From positions 186,001 to 250,000 of the forward strand of contig CBFHVA010000001.1 in NCBI GenBank assembly GCA_965659415.1: DNA of 64,000 nucleotides. Reading direction: 5' to 3'. Made by a program: the position numbers and the translations under genes. The notes under the pieces were generated by a model, which saw nothing but the letters and a program-made list of their open reading frames with translations, was not told the origin of the DNA and ran no database searches. The stretch is from Phaeocystidibacter sp965659415. GTDB lineage: Bacteria > Bacteroidota > Bacteroidia > Flavobacteriales > Schleiferiaceae. Below, in pieces: positions 34,911 to 43,114 of the stretch; position 1 is the first letter of the stretch; the number at the start of each line of letters is the position of its first letter.

Positions 34911-36103
34911 TGAGTGAGCACGATCCATTGGAAGACTTCTTCCGCGATCGAGCGGAGAGTGAGAATCATCCTTTTGATGAAAGGGATTGGGATGCTTTGG
35001 AAGCAAGGCTCGACCGTGAAATACCGGTTCGAGGTGGCAATTTCTGGGGTTTGATGCTATCCGCCACATTATTGTTGAGTATGCCATGGTGGCCATGGGA
35101 GATTGAAGGTCCTTCGCCTTATGAGCCGACGCATACGATTACAAACACAGAGCTAGAATTGAAAAGCAATGAACCTGTACAATCCACCCCAGTTATAAGC
35201 GGAGTGGAAAGTTCTACAGAGATTATTCCTTCCTCTTCTGTAAGAAATAGCATCACACCGGGAGCACCTGAAGTGGATTACGTCTTTGCCACAGCTACGT
35301 ATCCTGAGACAATATCTACTGCTTCAAACCCTACGGCATTGACAAGGACAGATGAAAGACCACTGCGCTTGGAGTATCAAGATTTAAGGTCGGCCTACTC
35401 ATCCGAAAGCACTGAATTCTCCTTGACACCGAGTACAGTGAACTCAACAGGCAAGATTCTTGAAAGTACATTTGAAGAGGAAGATTCACAGAGCAACGTT
35501 GTGGCATTTGAAATGGACGAGAATGAAGAGGTACCTCGACGAATTTGGAGACCGTACTTGCTTGCTGGCCTGGAATACGGTGGCACCCAAATGAACAACG
35601 CTCCGCAAGCAGGATTCCGAGTAGGTGCCGGGGTGCGTTACTTCCCAATATCACAACTGAGCTTGAGTGGTGGTCTGAACTATGCGAACATTAATTACTC
35701 GTGCTACGGTACGGAGTACCAGACTGATACGGACTTAGGTTACGGACTTTCTCTTGACTGGACGGATGGCTACTGTCAAATGGTTGAACTTCCTATTGAA
35801 GTACGTTGGCACCCAACAGAATGGCTAAATATTGGAGCAGGCGTGCGGTCATACTTCATTACAGGCCAGAAGTACGATCACTTTATTAAAAATTCACAAG
35901 GACCCGATATTAAGGTGCCTTACGAAACACGGGAAACGAGTTCTGCCTTTGCGGGACATCTTAAATTCAATGCAGGATTTGTAGTTCCAGTGGGTCGTTA
36001 CCAACTCGAATTACAACCCTTCTATCAAATCCCGTTACGTGGTATGGGTGAAGGAAATGTATGGTGGAATTCAGCCGGGGCGTCTGTAATCTTCTTATTC
36101 TGA
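34907..36103 (+). CDS. Anti-sigma-like N-terminus fused to an outer-membrane beta-barrel-like domain
   Basis: A 398-residue protein. Residues 1-45 are acidic and resemble the cytosolic sigma-binding segment of Bacteroidetes regulators (SEHDPLEDFFRDR, ERDWDALEARLDRE). One membrane helix follows (about 46-63), then a Ser/Thr/Glu-rich linker to about residue 185, and a C-terminal part of alternating aromatic strands (YLLAGLEYGGTQ, AGFRVGAGVRYFP, LSLSGGLNYAN, YQLELQPFYQIP) ending in Phe like an outer-membrane barrel. How one chain sits in two membranes is unclear. It overlaps the sigma gene by four bases. It ends 9 bp inside the convergent ABC ATPase gene. Confidence 0.75.
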   Translation: MMSEHDPLEDFFRDRAESENHPFDERDWDALEARLDREIPVRGGNFWGLMLSATLLLSMPWWPWEIEGPSPYEPTHTITNTELELKSNEPVQSTPVISGVESSTEIIPSSSVRNSITPGAPEVDYVFATATYPETISTASNPTALTRTDERPLRLEYQDLRSAYSSESTEFSLTPSTVNSTGKILESTFEEEDSQSNVVAFEMDENEEVPRRIWRPYLLAGLEYGGTQMNNAPQAGFRVGAGVRYFPISQLSLSGGLNYANINYSCYGTEYQTDTDLGYGLSLDWTDGYCQMVELPIEVRWHPTEWLNIGAGVRSYFITGQKYDHFIKNSQGPDIKVPYETRETSSAFAGHLKFNAGFVVPVGRYQLELQPFYQIPLRGMGEGNVWWNSAGASVIFLF

Positions 36104-37024
36104 TCCAGAGATTACGAGCAATTCATTCCCGACTTGCACCTCCGACCAGTTTCCACTTGAAGTTGGAAAGGTCCTGAAGTGAGTGTAGTCGGTCTTCAAG
36201 TCCGTCAACCGATGCTCTTCAGGTCGGAACCAATACTTGCCTTCAATTAGTGACTTATTAGGCTTAATGGTCAGCCAGCGCTCAGCATCCTCGGGATCAA
36301 TTACATTAACGGTTCCAAATAGCCGAACCGTTTCGAGGTGTTTAGGGTTCCTGTAGATATCAGCAGCAAGTCCCTCTTCCAGTATCTTACCTTTACCAAA
36401 CACCACGATATGATCTGCTATGCGCAATGCATCAATCGGATCGTGGAGCACAGAAATTGTGGTGGTAACTTCATTCTCGAACAATTGCCGCAATGCGGGT
36501 ATAAAACGCTGCTTATGTATCGGATCGAGATTCGAGAAAGGTTCATCGAGAAGCAGAACTTCAGGTTCAGCCAGTAAACTTTGAGCCAATGCCACTCGCT
36601 GCAATTGCCCACCACTCAGATGTAGTGTTTTCCGCTCACCGAGTTCCTCCAATCCCAATTGCTCCAGCCAACGCGATATTCGATCCGCTCGCTCATTATC
36701 ATCGTGCTCAAGGATATATCTCCTAAGGTTCTCAACCACGGGCAAGTGCGGGTCTTGGCCAAAATCTTGCAGAACGAGTTTAATCTTGTCATTACCAGGA
36801 ACCAACCTTTCTTTGGCGCCTTTGACCCGTTGATCTTGCCAAAGAATCTCACCACTACTAGGCTGAATTAAGCCCGCCAGAGCCTTTAGAAAAGTGGTTT
36901 TCCCACTCCCCGACCGACCTATCACTGCAACCCGAGAACCCGGTTTTACACTCCAATGAGGAACATCGAGTTCGAAATCTGAATGGTTGTTATATCGATA
37001 TGTGAGGTGTCGTACTTCCAACAT
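36095..37024 (-). CDS. ABC transporter ATP-binding protein (solitary)
   Basis: A 309-residue ATPase: Walker A GRSGSGKTTFLKALAGL (about residues 34-50), Q-loop, signature LSGGQLQRVALAQSLLAEP (about 137-155), Walker B VLLLDEPFSNLDP and a switch His in VLHDPIDALRIAD. The C-terminal 90 residues past the core form an extra domain resembling the regulatory TOBE-like region of CysA/PotA/MalK-type importers. No permease or binding-protein gene is next to it, so the substrate cannot be named. It lies 17 bp downstream of the patatin-like gene on the same strand. Confidence 0.9.
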   Translation of the reverse strand: MLEVRHLTYRYNNHSDFELDVPHWSVKPGSRVAVIGRSGSGKTTFLKALAGLIQPSSGEILWQDQRVKGAKERLVPGNDKIKLVLQDFGQDPHLPVVENLRRYILEHDDNERADRISRWLEQLGLEELGERKTLHLSGGQLQRVALAQSLLAEPEVLLLDEPFSNLDPIHKQRFIPALRQLFENEVTTTISVLHDPIDALRIADHIVVFGKGKILEEGLAADIYRNPKHLETVRLFGTVNVIDPEDAERWLTIKPNKSLIEGKYWFRPEEHRLTDLKTDYTHFRTFPTSSGNWSEVQVGNELLVISGSE

Positions 37025-37041
37025 CGCCGTAAAGATAGAAA

Positions 37042-39288
37042 TCAGTTGTGGCCTGCTCTATTCAAGTCATCAATCAACTCATAGATTTGACCTTGAACTG
37101 CCTCCGTATTCGAGTTCTCAAGAATAACATTCTTTTCTCGTTCCGTCAGGTGCCAACTCAGTGCGATCTCTTCTCCTCCACTTGTGGTAAGCTGAAAGGT
37201 GTGAATGTCCAATGGAAAATCAATCCATTCATTGGCGTAACTCAGTTTCTCGGCTGCTGAGAACTCTTGAAGGTTAGCAAACGAGTTGACGACGCCTCCA
37301 ATGGGTTTGATGAGCGCATCGAAGCGCGTTCTGTATGGCGATGAAGCAATTTCTTTACTCGGAGGTTCATTGGCCATGAACTGAACGAAAATCACACCAG
37401 AAGTATTCGCTTTGATCCATTCGCGAAACTCGTAAACCACGCGTAGTGATAATTCAAATCCATTATTATCTCTAGCACCGGCATCGATCACCTCCATCCG
37501 TGGCTCAGATGGAAGGGTTGCTAAGGGTGTGATGTATGGAAAAGTCGCACTCATCCTCAATGCGGAACTGGTGCGCAATGAGTCGCCGTTCTGTTCTTTA
37601 AAAAATGGAAAGAAATCCACTCCGTCCAAATCGTAGGCACATTCATCACTCCAGGGATTGTCGTTCCGCATCAAATAACTCACTCCCAAATTAGAAATTA
37701 GAAGTCGCCTTCCTTCATTAATAATCGTAGGCGAAAGGATAATCCAAGGAGTTTCTCCCTGTCGCTCTGCTTCTTTATAATCCACCCAGCGTTCTTCAAA
37801 TGCATAATCCAAGTTGCTCTCTAGCTGGCGTTCAAATGCCCATCCTCTATCATAGTTAAAGGTCTCACCAGCATCTGAAAACTTCTTTAACGAAAAGAAT
37901 AAATCATTGGAAACCAATGAAAAACCGATGGGATTCAAAATATCCTTTCCCATAGCACGGTAGGCATCTGTCGCCCGGAAATGATCGGTAGAAGCGATCT
38001 CGCGGAAATAAGAGGTTCCCACCATTCCACCAGACGAACCTGTTGCCATAAAGCACTGATTCCAAAAAGCCCCATCAGATGTGCTGTCGATTTGTTGCAA
38101 CATGGCCAAGCTCCACAACGAAGAGCGCAAACCACCGCCTGAGGAATTGACGATAACCAGCTTAGGTCTTTGTTGTCCGGTGCATTGCCTCCACCCATTA
38201 AGTGCCTCAAAAGCTGCCAATCTATCGCGACTCATCCTTTGAGGCGTGGTAAGCCTCTCAAGGCTCTCAATATCATAGGTGGCCATTTCTCCAGAATACT
38301 TCAATCCAAAAGCGAAGTGATCTTTCTGAAATTGGGGAAAACCACTGGCGTAATTCAATATCAAACCGAAGGTCAAGAAAAGAGCAAACGACCAGCCCTT
38401 AAATCGAGAGTACACGGCACCTACCACCAATAAATAGAAGGTCATGGATAGAACGATACTTGCACCAGCTGGTATCATAAAGAAAGGTTGGTCGACAAAC
38501 CAACCCATACTCAACATGGCAGCGGTTAAAAGCAGTAGAAAAATGGCGGCATTGGAATGGTGCTGCTGCAGTAAGACTACCAGGTCTTCCTTAGGGTAAT
38601 GACTGGTATCTCGCGCCCAGCGAATGGAATAAAAATTCTTGAGGTAGGTCACTACACGATGATGACCGTTCAAATCTAGACGCGACGGCGATTTATCTTC
38701 CACGATAACCAACCGCAAGGTCTTGTCGAGTGTCTCGCCAATTTTCTCCAAAACCTTTGGCCGGAGGGTGCTAAAAAACCAGCTAAATGTCAGACTCACG
38801 CTGATAAACACTCCGAGTAGCATACCGAGAATATTTAACACAATCCACATCCACTCTACCTCATCGGCAAGCAAACCCTTCGCAATCGTGTAACAGTAAA
38901 AGCCGAAAAAGGAAATGGGAATAATGCTATTGTTATAGCTGAATCGAAACAGAGGACGTGCGAGCGTAGCTAGGAAGGGAAACTTATGGGCGTAAAAAAT
39001 ATAGGATGATATGTGAAAGGCCATGGTAAACAAGCCTAAAACAGCACCAATAATCAGGTATGAAATGGGACTTACTTCTTCAAGATACTCCGGTGTACTA
39101 AACAGATAGTGAATCCCTAAACTTCGAAATAGCACTCCTCCTGCCATGCCAAACAGCAAGAACCAGAAGAGCAAGAAAAGCCAACTTCTCTTAAGATGGA
39201 TCAACAGCAATTGAACGGGAAAGAAACGGGCCATCGCATAGCCATAAAGCTTGAGCTGCAACCATATCTTTCTTTGTTCATTCGTCAT
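37042..39288 (-). CDS. Multi-spanning patatin-like phospholipase
   Basis: A 748-residue protein with two halves. The N-terminal 320 residues hold about eight hydrophobic helices (for example residues 36-52, 75-98, 122-140, 147-172, 247-262, 275-296 and 300-314). The rest is a patatin-type acyl hydrolase: glycine-rich oxyanion NSSGGGLRSS (about 381-390), GxSxG as GSSGG with Ser419, and the Asp of the dyad in VIDAGARDNNG (about residue 610). It would cleave acyl chains of membrane lipids at the inner membrane. It overlaps the DUF1569 gene by four bases at its start. Membrane-anchored patatins of this size are uncommon. Confidence 0.82.
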   Translation of the reverse strand: MTNEQRKIWLQLKLYGYAMARFFPVQLLLIHLKRSWLFLLFWFLLFGMAGGVLFRSLGIHYLFSTPEYLEEVSPISYLIIGAVLGLFTMAFHISSYIFYAHKFPFLATLARPLFRFSYNNSIIPISFFGFYCYTIAKGLLADEVEWMWIVLNILGMLLGVFISVSLTFSWFFSTLRPKVLEKIGETLDKTLRLVIVEDKSPSRLDLNGHHRVVTYLKNFYSIRWARDTSHYPKEDLVVLLQQHHSNAAIFLLLLTAAMLSMGWFVDQPFFMIPAGASIVLSMTFYLLVVGAVYSRFKGWSFALFLTFGLILNYASGFPQFQKDHFAFGLKYSGEMATYDIESLERLTTPQRMSRDRLAAFEALNGWRQCTGQQRPKLVIVNSSGGGLRSSLWSLAMLQQIDSTSDGAFWNQCFMATGSSGGMVGTSYFREIASTDHFRATDAYRAMGKDILNPIGFSLVSNDLFFSLKKFSDAGETFNYDRGWAFERQLESNLDYAFEERWVDYKEAERQGETPWIILSPTIINEGRRLLISNLGVSYLMRNDNPWSDECAYDLDGVDFFPFFKEQNGDSLRTSSALRMSATFPYITPLATLPSEPRMEVIDAGARDNNGFELSLRVVYEFREWIKANTSGVIFVQFMANEPPSKEIASSPYRTRFDALIKPIGGVVNSFANLQEFSAAEKLSYANEWIDFPLDIHTFQLTTSGGEEIALSWHLTEREKNVILENSNTEAVQGQIYELIDDLNRAGHN

Positions 39289-39740
39289 CTTTCCATTAAT
39301 CCAAATTGCGCCAGATGATGCCTAGCGTGCTTACTGCTTAGCATGATGGCCTCCTCGGCATTTAGCATACCAAAGTCAGGATGTACCATTCGGTAATCTG
39401 CTTTATTGACCGTTCGTAAAAAAGCGGGGATCTCATTTAGATAACGCTCCAAGGCCTCATCTAAGTTTGCAGAAGCGCTTACTTTTTCTTCCACAAAACC
39501 CACGGGCATATCGGCCATTTTAGGAAAGGGTTTTGGCCCCATCAGGAAATTCTTCAGCGCAGGTAGCTTTTCTTCTGGAACCCGCAGCGGCCAGTCCTTG
39601 GGATTCTGCCCCAATATCAAGCTGTGATATAGGTGGTCAACCATTTGCTTGGCTTTCATTTCGCCCCACAATGGTTTCGAGTCTTCTCTAAGGCGACGCA
39701 AGGCCGCAGGTACGTCTTCTAGGAGGAATGCATTAGTCAT
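39285..39740 (-). CDS. DUF1569/DinB-superfamily protein
   Basis: A 151-residue helical protein. The spacing of His residues (MVDHLYHSL near residue 36 and SSKHARHHLAQF near the C-terminus) fits the metal site of the DinB/DUF1569 four-helix bundle. These small enzymes are often thiol transferases or have unknown roles. It is the first gene of a minus-strand unit; its stop overlaps the start of the patatin-like gene (ATGA). Confidence 0.75.
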   Translation of the reverse strand: MTNAFLLEDVPAALRRLREDSKPLWGEMKAKQMVDHLYHSLILGQNPKDWPLRVPEEKLPALKNFLMGPKPFPKMADMPVGFVEEKVSASANLDEALERYLNEIPAFLRTVNKADYRMVHPDFGMLNAEEAIMLSSKHARHHLAQFGLMER

Positions 39741-39828
39741 AGTGGGAAGATAGCGAATAGAACGGTGCTACAAGTCATTCTTCCCAATCCGCTTATCGTA
39801 TTGGAAAAGGCGTCATTTCAACGGGCAA

Positions 39829-40493
39829 TCAATCGCGGGAATAATCTGAACGATCCAAAACAACTCCAAAAGAAACACGAACGGTGTAGTTCCCTTCACG
39901 GATTCTATAATCAGCGCCCTCAAAAAGACGAGCATATTGTACACCTATTCCTATGGGGAACATGAACTTTTCACCTTTGACACATAGAAAAGTCCACCGT
40001 AATAACCTATGCTAAAAATCGAGATACCTAGGCTCTGAAAATCGGTTCGTTCTGAGGTTCCAAAGAGAGAGCCGAAGGAATAATTTAAGTAAGCACGTGC
40101 TTCAATCCCAAGTCTTTCGGTTGCCAAGATTTTATAGCCCGCTAAAAACTGCATGGCTAGACTTTGATGCTTATTCAAATCTATGGTATCGGTATCATAG
40201 AACTGAGGCATACTATCAACATGAAAACTTGATAGATGTAGGTTCCTATCTGTGTATTGCTGAGATAAACCGAGTAAGCCCAATCCCAAATGAATTGCTT
40301 GATGCTCATCATGATAAACAGATCTAGTAGCCTCTATACCCGTTGTGAAGGTATTGATATGGTCTTCCATCCAACCTCCCAGGGACAAATTAAAATGGTC
40401 AGCAAAATGAGAAGATAAAGAATCTTCCTGCGCGATAAGGCTCGAGGAAAATAGAGCCACAATGAACAGCGTATTGAGCAGAGAACGAATCAT
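39829..40493 (-). pseudogene. Outer-membrane beta-barrel protein gene split by one frameshift
   Basis: The frame from ATG 40493 gives a signal peptide (MIRSLLNTLFIVALFSSSLIAQ) and beta strands to about residue 170, then becomes nonsense (KVKSSCSP, stop at 39951). One base out of register, from about 39975, the strand continues without interruption: EKFMFPIGIGVQYARLFEG, then REGNYTVRVSFGVVLDRS and a stop at 39829. The two halves fit with one missing base near the AAAGGTGAAAAG run; the restored product is 221 residues. Either a true single-base deletion or a sequencing slip. Family is a general OMP beta-barrel; function unknown. Confidence 0.7.
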
Positions 40494-40523
40494 TAATTTA
40501 AAATACAAAAGATTCAAATGACC

Positions 40524-40557
40524 AAAAAAAAAGCCACCCTGGTGGATGGCTTTTTTT
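40524..40557 (-). terminator. Terminator between lpd and the barrel gene
   Basis: A-run, GCCACC pairing with GGATGGC (one bulged A) around a five-base loop, and a T-run on the other side, so it can work in both directions. It lies just after the lpd stop. Confidence 0.8.
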
Positions 40558-40578
40558 GTTAATCTATTGGTACAGCTT

Positions 40579-41967
40579 TTACAAGTGAATTACCTCACCG
40601 TATGCCGCAGCGGTAGCTTCCATAACGGCCTCCGACATGGTTGGATGCGGGTGAACCGTCTTTAGAATTTCATGCCCTGTGGTTTCTAGCTTACGCGCAG
40701 CAACCATTTCGGCAATCATCTCAGTTACATTAGCGCCAATCATGTGCGCACCGAGCAACTCCCCATATTTCGCATCGTAAATCACCTTCACGAAACCACC
40801 ACTCGCTCCAGCAGCTTTCGCCTTTCCTGAAGCGCTGAATGGGAACTTACCTACTTTCAAGTCGTAGCCCGCCTCTTTTGCTGCAGCTTCCGTGTAACCT
40901 ACACTGCTGATTTCAGGTGAGCAATAAGTACAACCCGGAATATTGTTGTAATCGATGGGCTCTGGATTTTCGCCAGCAATCTTTTCTACACAAATGATAC
41001 CTTCAGCAGAGGCTACGTGAGCAAGTGCCTGACCTGGAACCACATCACCGATGGCGTAATAACCATCGATATTTGTGCGATAAAACTCGTCTACCTTAAT
41101 CTTACCCTTATCGGTCTTGATACCAGTAGATTCAAGTCCGATGTTCTCGATATTAGCTTGAACACCTACCGCGCTCAACACTACGTCACATTCAATCGTA
41201 TGCTCACCTTTTTTGTCTTTGTAGGTAACCACACAACCTTTTCCAGACGTATCAACTTTTGTGACCTCAGCACCGGTTTTGATATCCATCTTAGCCTTCT
41301 TGAAGGTGCGCTCTAGCTCCTTGCTCACCTCTTCGTCCTCAACAGGTACAATACGCGGCATGTACTCCACGATGGTCACCTTGGTTCCCATAGCGTTGTA
41401 TACGTAGGCAAACTCAACACCAATGGCACCTGACCCTACAATCACCATGCTCTTAGGCTGATCCTTCAAAGTCATGGCTTCACGATAGCCAATGATTTTC
41501 TTGCCGTCTTGAGGCAATGAAGGAAGCTCACGAGAGCGACCACCAGTAGCGATGATGATATTCTTGGCAGATACGGTCGATTGCTTACCGTCGGCATCAG
41601 TTACCTCAATCTTTTTGCCGGGCTTAACAACACCCGAACCCATGATAACCTCAATTTTGTTCTTCTTCATAAGGAACTGAACTCCCTTGCTCATTCCTTC
41701 TGCTACATCTCTACTTCGGCCAACCACCTTCGAAAAGTCGTGAGAGGCGTCCTTCACAGAAAGACCGTAGTCTTCCGCGTGATTCATATATTCAAATACC
41801 TGGGCACTTTTGATCAATGCTTTGGTTGGGATACATCCCCAATTCAAGCATACACCACCCAAGTTCTCTTTCTCAACAATGGCAGTTTTCAAACCCAGTT
41901 GTGCTGCGCGAATTGCGGCAACATATCCACCAGGGCCACTACCTAGAACAATCAAATCAAAATCCAT
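40579..41967 (-). CDS. lpd: Dihydrolipoyl dehydrogenase
   Basis: A 462-residue flavoprotein, the E3 subunit of 2-oxoacid dehydrogenase and glycine cleavage complexes. FAD-binding GSGPGGYVAAIRAAQLG is at the start, the redox disulfide in GGVCLNWGCIPTKAL (about residues 38-52), the NAD-binding GSGAIGVEFAYVY near residue 178, GYYAIGDV near 305, and the catalytic His-Glu pair in HPHPTMSEAV near the C-terminus. Full length and intact. Confidence 0.97.
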   Translation of the reverse strand: MDFDLIVLGSGPGGYVAAIRAAQLGLKTAIVEKENLGGVCLNWGCIPTKALIKSAQVFEYMNHAEDYGLSVKDASHDFSKVVGRSRDVAEGMSKGVQFLMKKNKIEVIMGSGVVKPGKKIEVTDADGKQSTVSAKNIIIATGGRSRELPSLPQDGKKIIGYREAMTLKDQPKSMVIVGSGAIGVEFAYVYNAMGTKVTIVEYMPRIVPVEDEEVSKELERTFKKAKMDIKTGAEVTKVDTSGKGCVVTYKDKKGEHTIECDVVLSAVGVQANIENIGLESTGIKTDKGKIKVDEFYRTNIDGYYAIGDVVPGQALAHVASAEGIICVEKIAGENPEPIDYNNIPGCTYCSPEISSVGYTEAAAKEAGYDLKVGKFPFSASGKAKAAGASGGFVKVIYDAKYGELLGAHMIGANVTEMIAEMVAARKLETTGHEILKTVHPHPTMSEAVMEATAAAYGEVIHL

Positions 41968-42087
41968 GGGAGTCAGTTTTATTTCGGAATGCGAAGTTAA
42001 GTTATAATAGGGGAATTATATAGCGGATATCGTGCAGCTTTTGCTAAGCGGTCGAGCGTCCACCTTTGTGCCGGAGGCATTCACCCA

Positions 42088-42471
42088 TCAGGCTTTTACT
42101 GCTATGCAACTTATTTCAACGTTGACGTTCTTCGGCAAAACCGAAACTTCCACTGTTTCTCGAGCTGGAGCAGCATCGCCGTCAAAATAAGATGCATATA
42201 CTTCGTTAATTTTACCGAAGTTGTTCATATCGGAAATGAAGATGGAGCACTTTACTACATCTGTCAATTGCATTTGACCCGCCTCAACCACTGCTTTTAA
42301 ATTCTCCAAAACCAATTGGGTTTCAGCTTTGATATCGCCCTGAAGCAATTCCCCAGAAGAGGGATCAATGGCTATTTGACCCGACACATACAAGGTGTTT
42401 CCACTCTTTATGGCCTGATTATAGGGACCAATAGGTGCTGGTGCTCGATTGGTATTAATCACTTTTTTCAT
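42088..42471 (-). CDS. ridA: RidA family reactive intermediate deaminase
   Basis: A 127-residue YjgF/RidA protein which removes reactive enamine/imine intermediates from PLP enzymes such as threonine dehydratase. The start NTNRAPAPIGPYNQAIKSG, GQIAIDPSSGEL and C-terminal PKNVNVEISCIA are typical; the catalytic Arg (ARETVEVS, near residue 105) is present. Same strand as lpd with a 120-bp gap containing no other gene, and divergent from the amidotransferase gene. Confidence 0.95.
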   Translation of the reverse strand: MKKVINTNRAPAPIGPYNQAIKSGNTLYVSGQIAIDPSSGELLQGDIKAETQLVLENLKAVVEAGQMQLTDVVKCSIFISDMNNFGKINEVYASYFDGDAAPARETVEVSVLPKNVNVEISCIAVKA

Positions 42472-42511
42472 GCGAAGTTCATTTCCTCAAACTTAGGTAT
42501 TTTCGCCACCG

Positions 42512-43105
42512 ATGCGGATACTCCTGATTGACAATTACGACAGCTTTACGTACAACTTGGTCCATGACCTTGAGCGCATAGCCAATTTGCATGTTGAGGT
42601 ATTGAGAAATGACGAATTGCATCATCTTCGCATGGATTTTGATGCCTATGTCATTTCTCCAGGGCCTGGATTACCCAATGAGTCAGGTAACCTTATGACA
42701 TTCATGAGCAAACTCGCAAATTCAAATGCGCCGGTGCTTGGGGTGTGCCTCGGATTTCAAGCAATGGTTGAGCATTCGGGCGGATCGCTCTACAATCTAA
42801 ATCACGTCCGCCATGGTATGCCCTTTCCATTAGAGGTGCTGGAAACATCACCATTGTACATCAACACCCCCCTATCACAAGAAGTTGGTTTGTACCACAG
42901 CTGGGCAGTAAAACGCAAAACATTGCCATCAGAATGGTTGATATCAGCTCAAAGCTCGGAAGGGGTTGTCATGTCTGCTCATCACCATACTCTTCCATGG
43001 ATTGGCGTACAGTTTCATCCGGAAAGCATTCTTACGACGAACGGGAAGGAAATATTGAAAAACTGGGTGAATCACATCAGACGAACCTCGGCTCTTTCCG
43101 AGTAA
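42512..43105 (+). CDS. Glutamine amidotransferase of anthranilate/aminodeoxychorismate synthase
   Basis: A 197-residue class I amidotransferase. Cys79 (GVCLGFQ), His169 and Glu171 (GVQFHPES) form the triad; the oxyanion motif PGPGLP is at residues 50-55. It supplies ammonia to a chorismate-binding subunit for folate (PabA) or tryptophan (TrpG) synthesis; no partner subunit lies in the window, so I leave the symbol open. Chorismate is also the source for the menaquinone genes here. Converges on lptD with a 9-bp gap. Confidence 0.9.
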   Translation: MRILLIDNYDSFTYNLVHDLERIANLHVEVLRNDELHHLRMDFDAYVISPGPGLPNESGNLMTFMSKLANSNAPVLGVCLGFQAMVEHSGGSLYNLNHVRHGMPFPLEVLETSPLYINTPLSQEVGLYHSWAVKRKTLPSEWLISAQSSEGVVMSAHHHTLPWIGVQFHPESILTTNGKEILKNWVNHIRRTSALSE

Positions 43106-43114
43106 ATCATTGTA

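Noticed and set aside
39765..39965. 66-codon plus-strand frame beside the broken barrel gene.
   Set aside because: It is the complement of the frameshifted 3' end of the barrel gene, which is explained by that gene.
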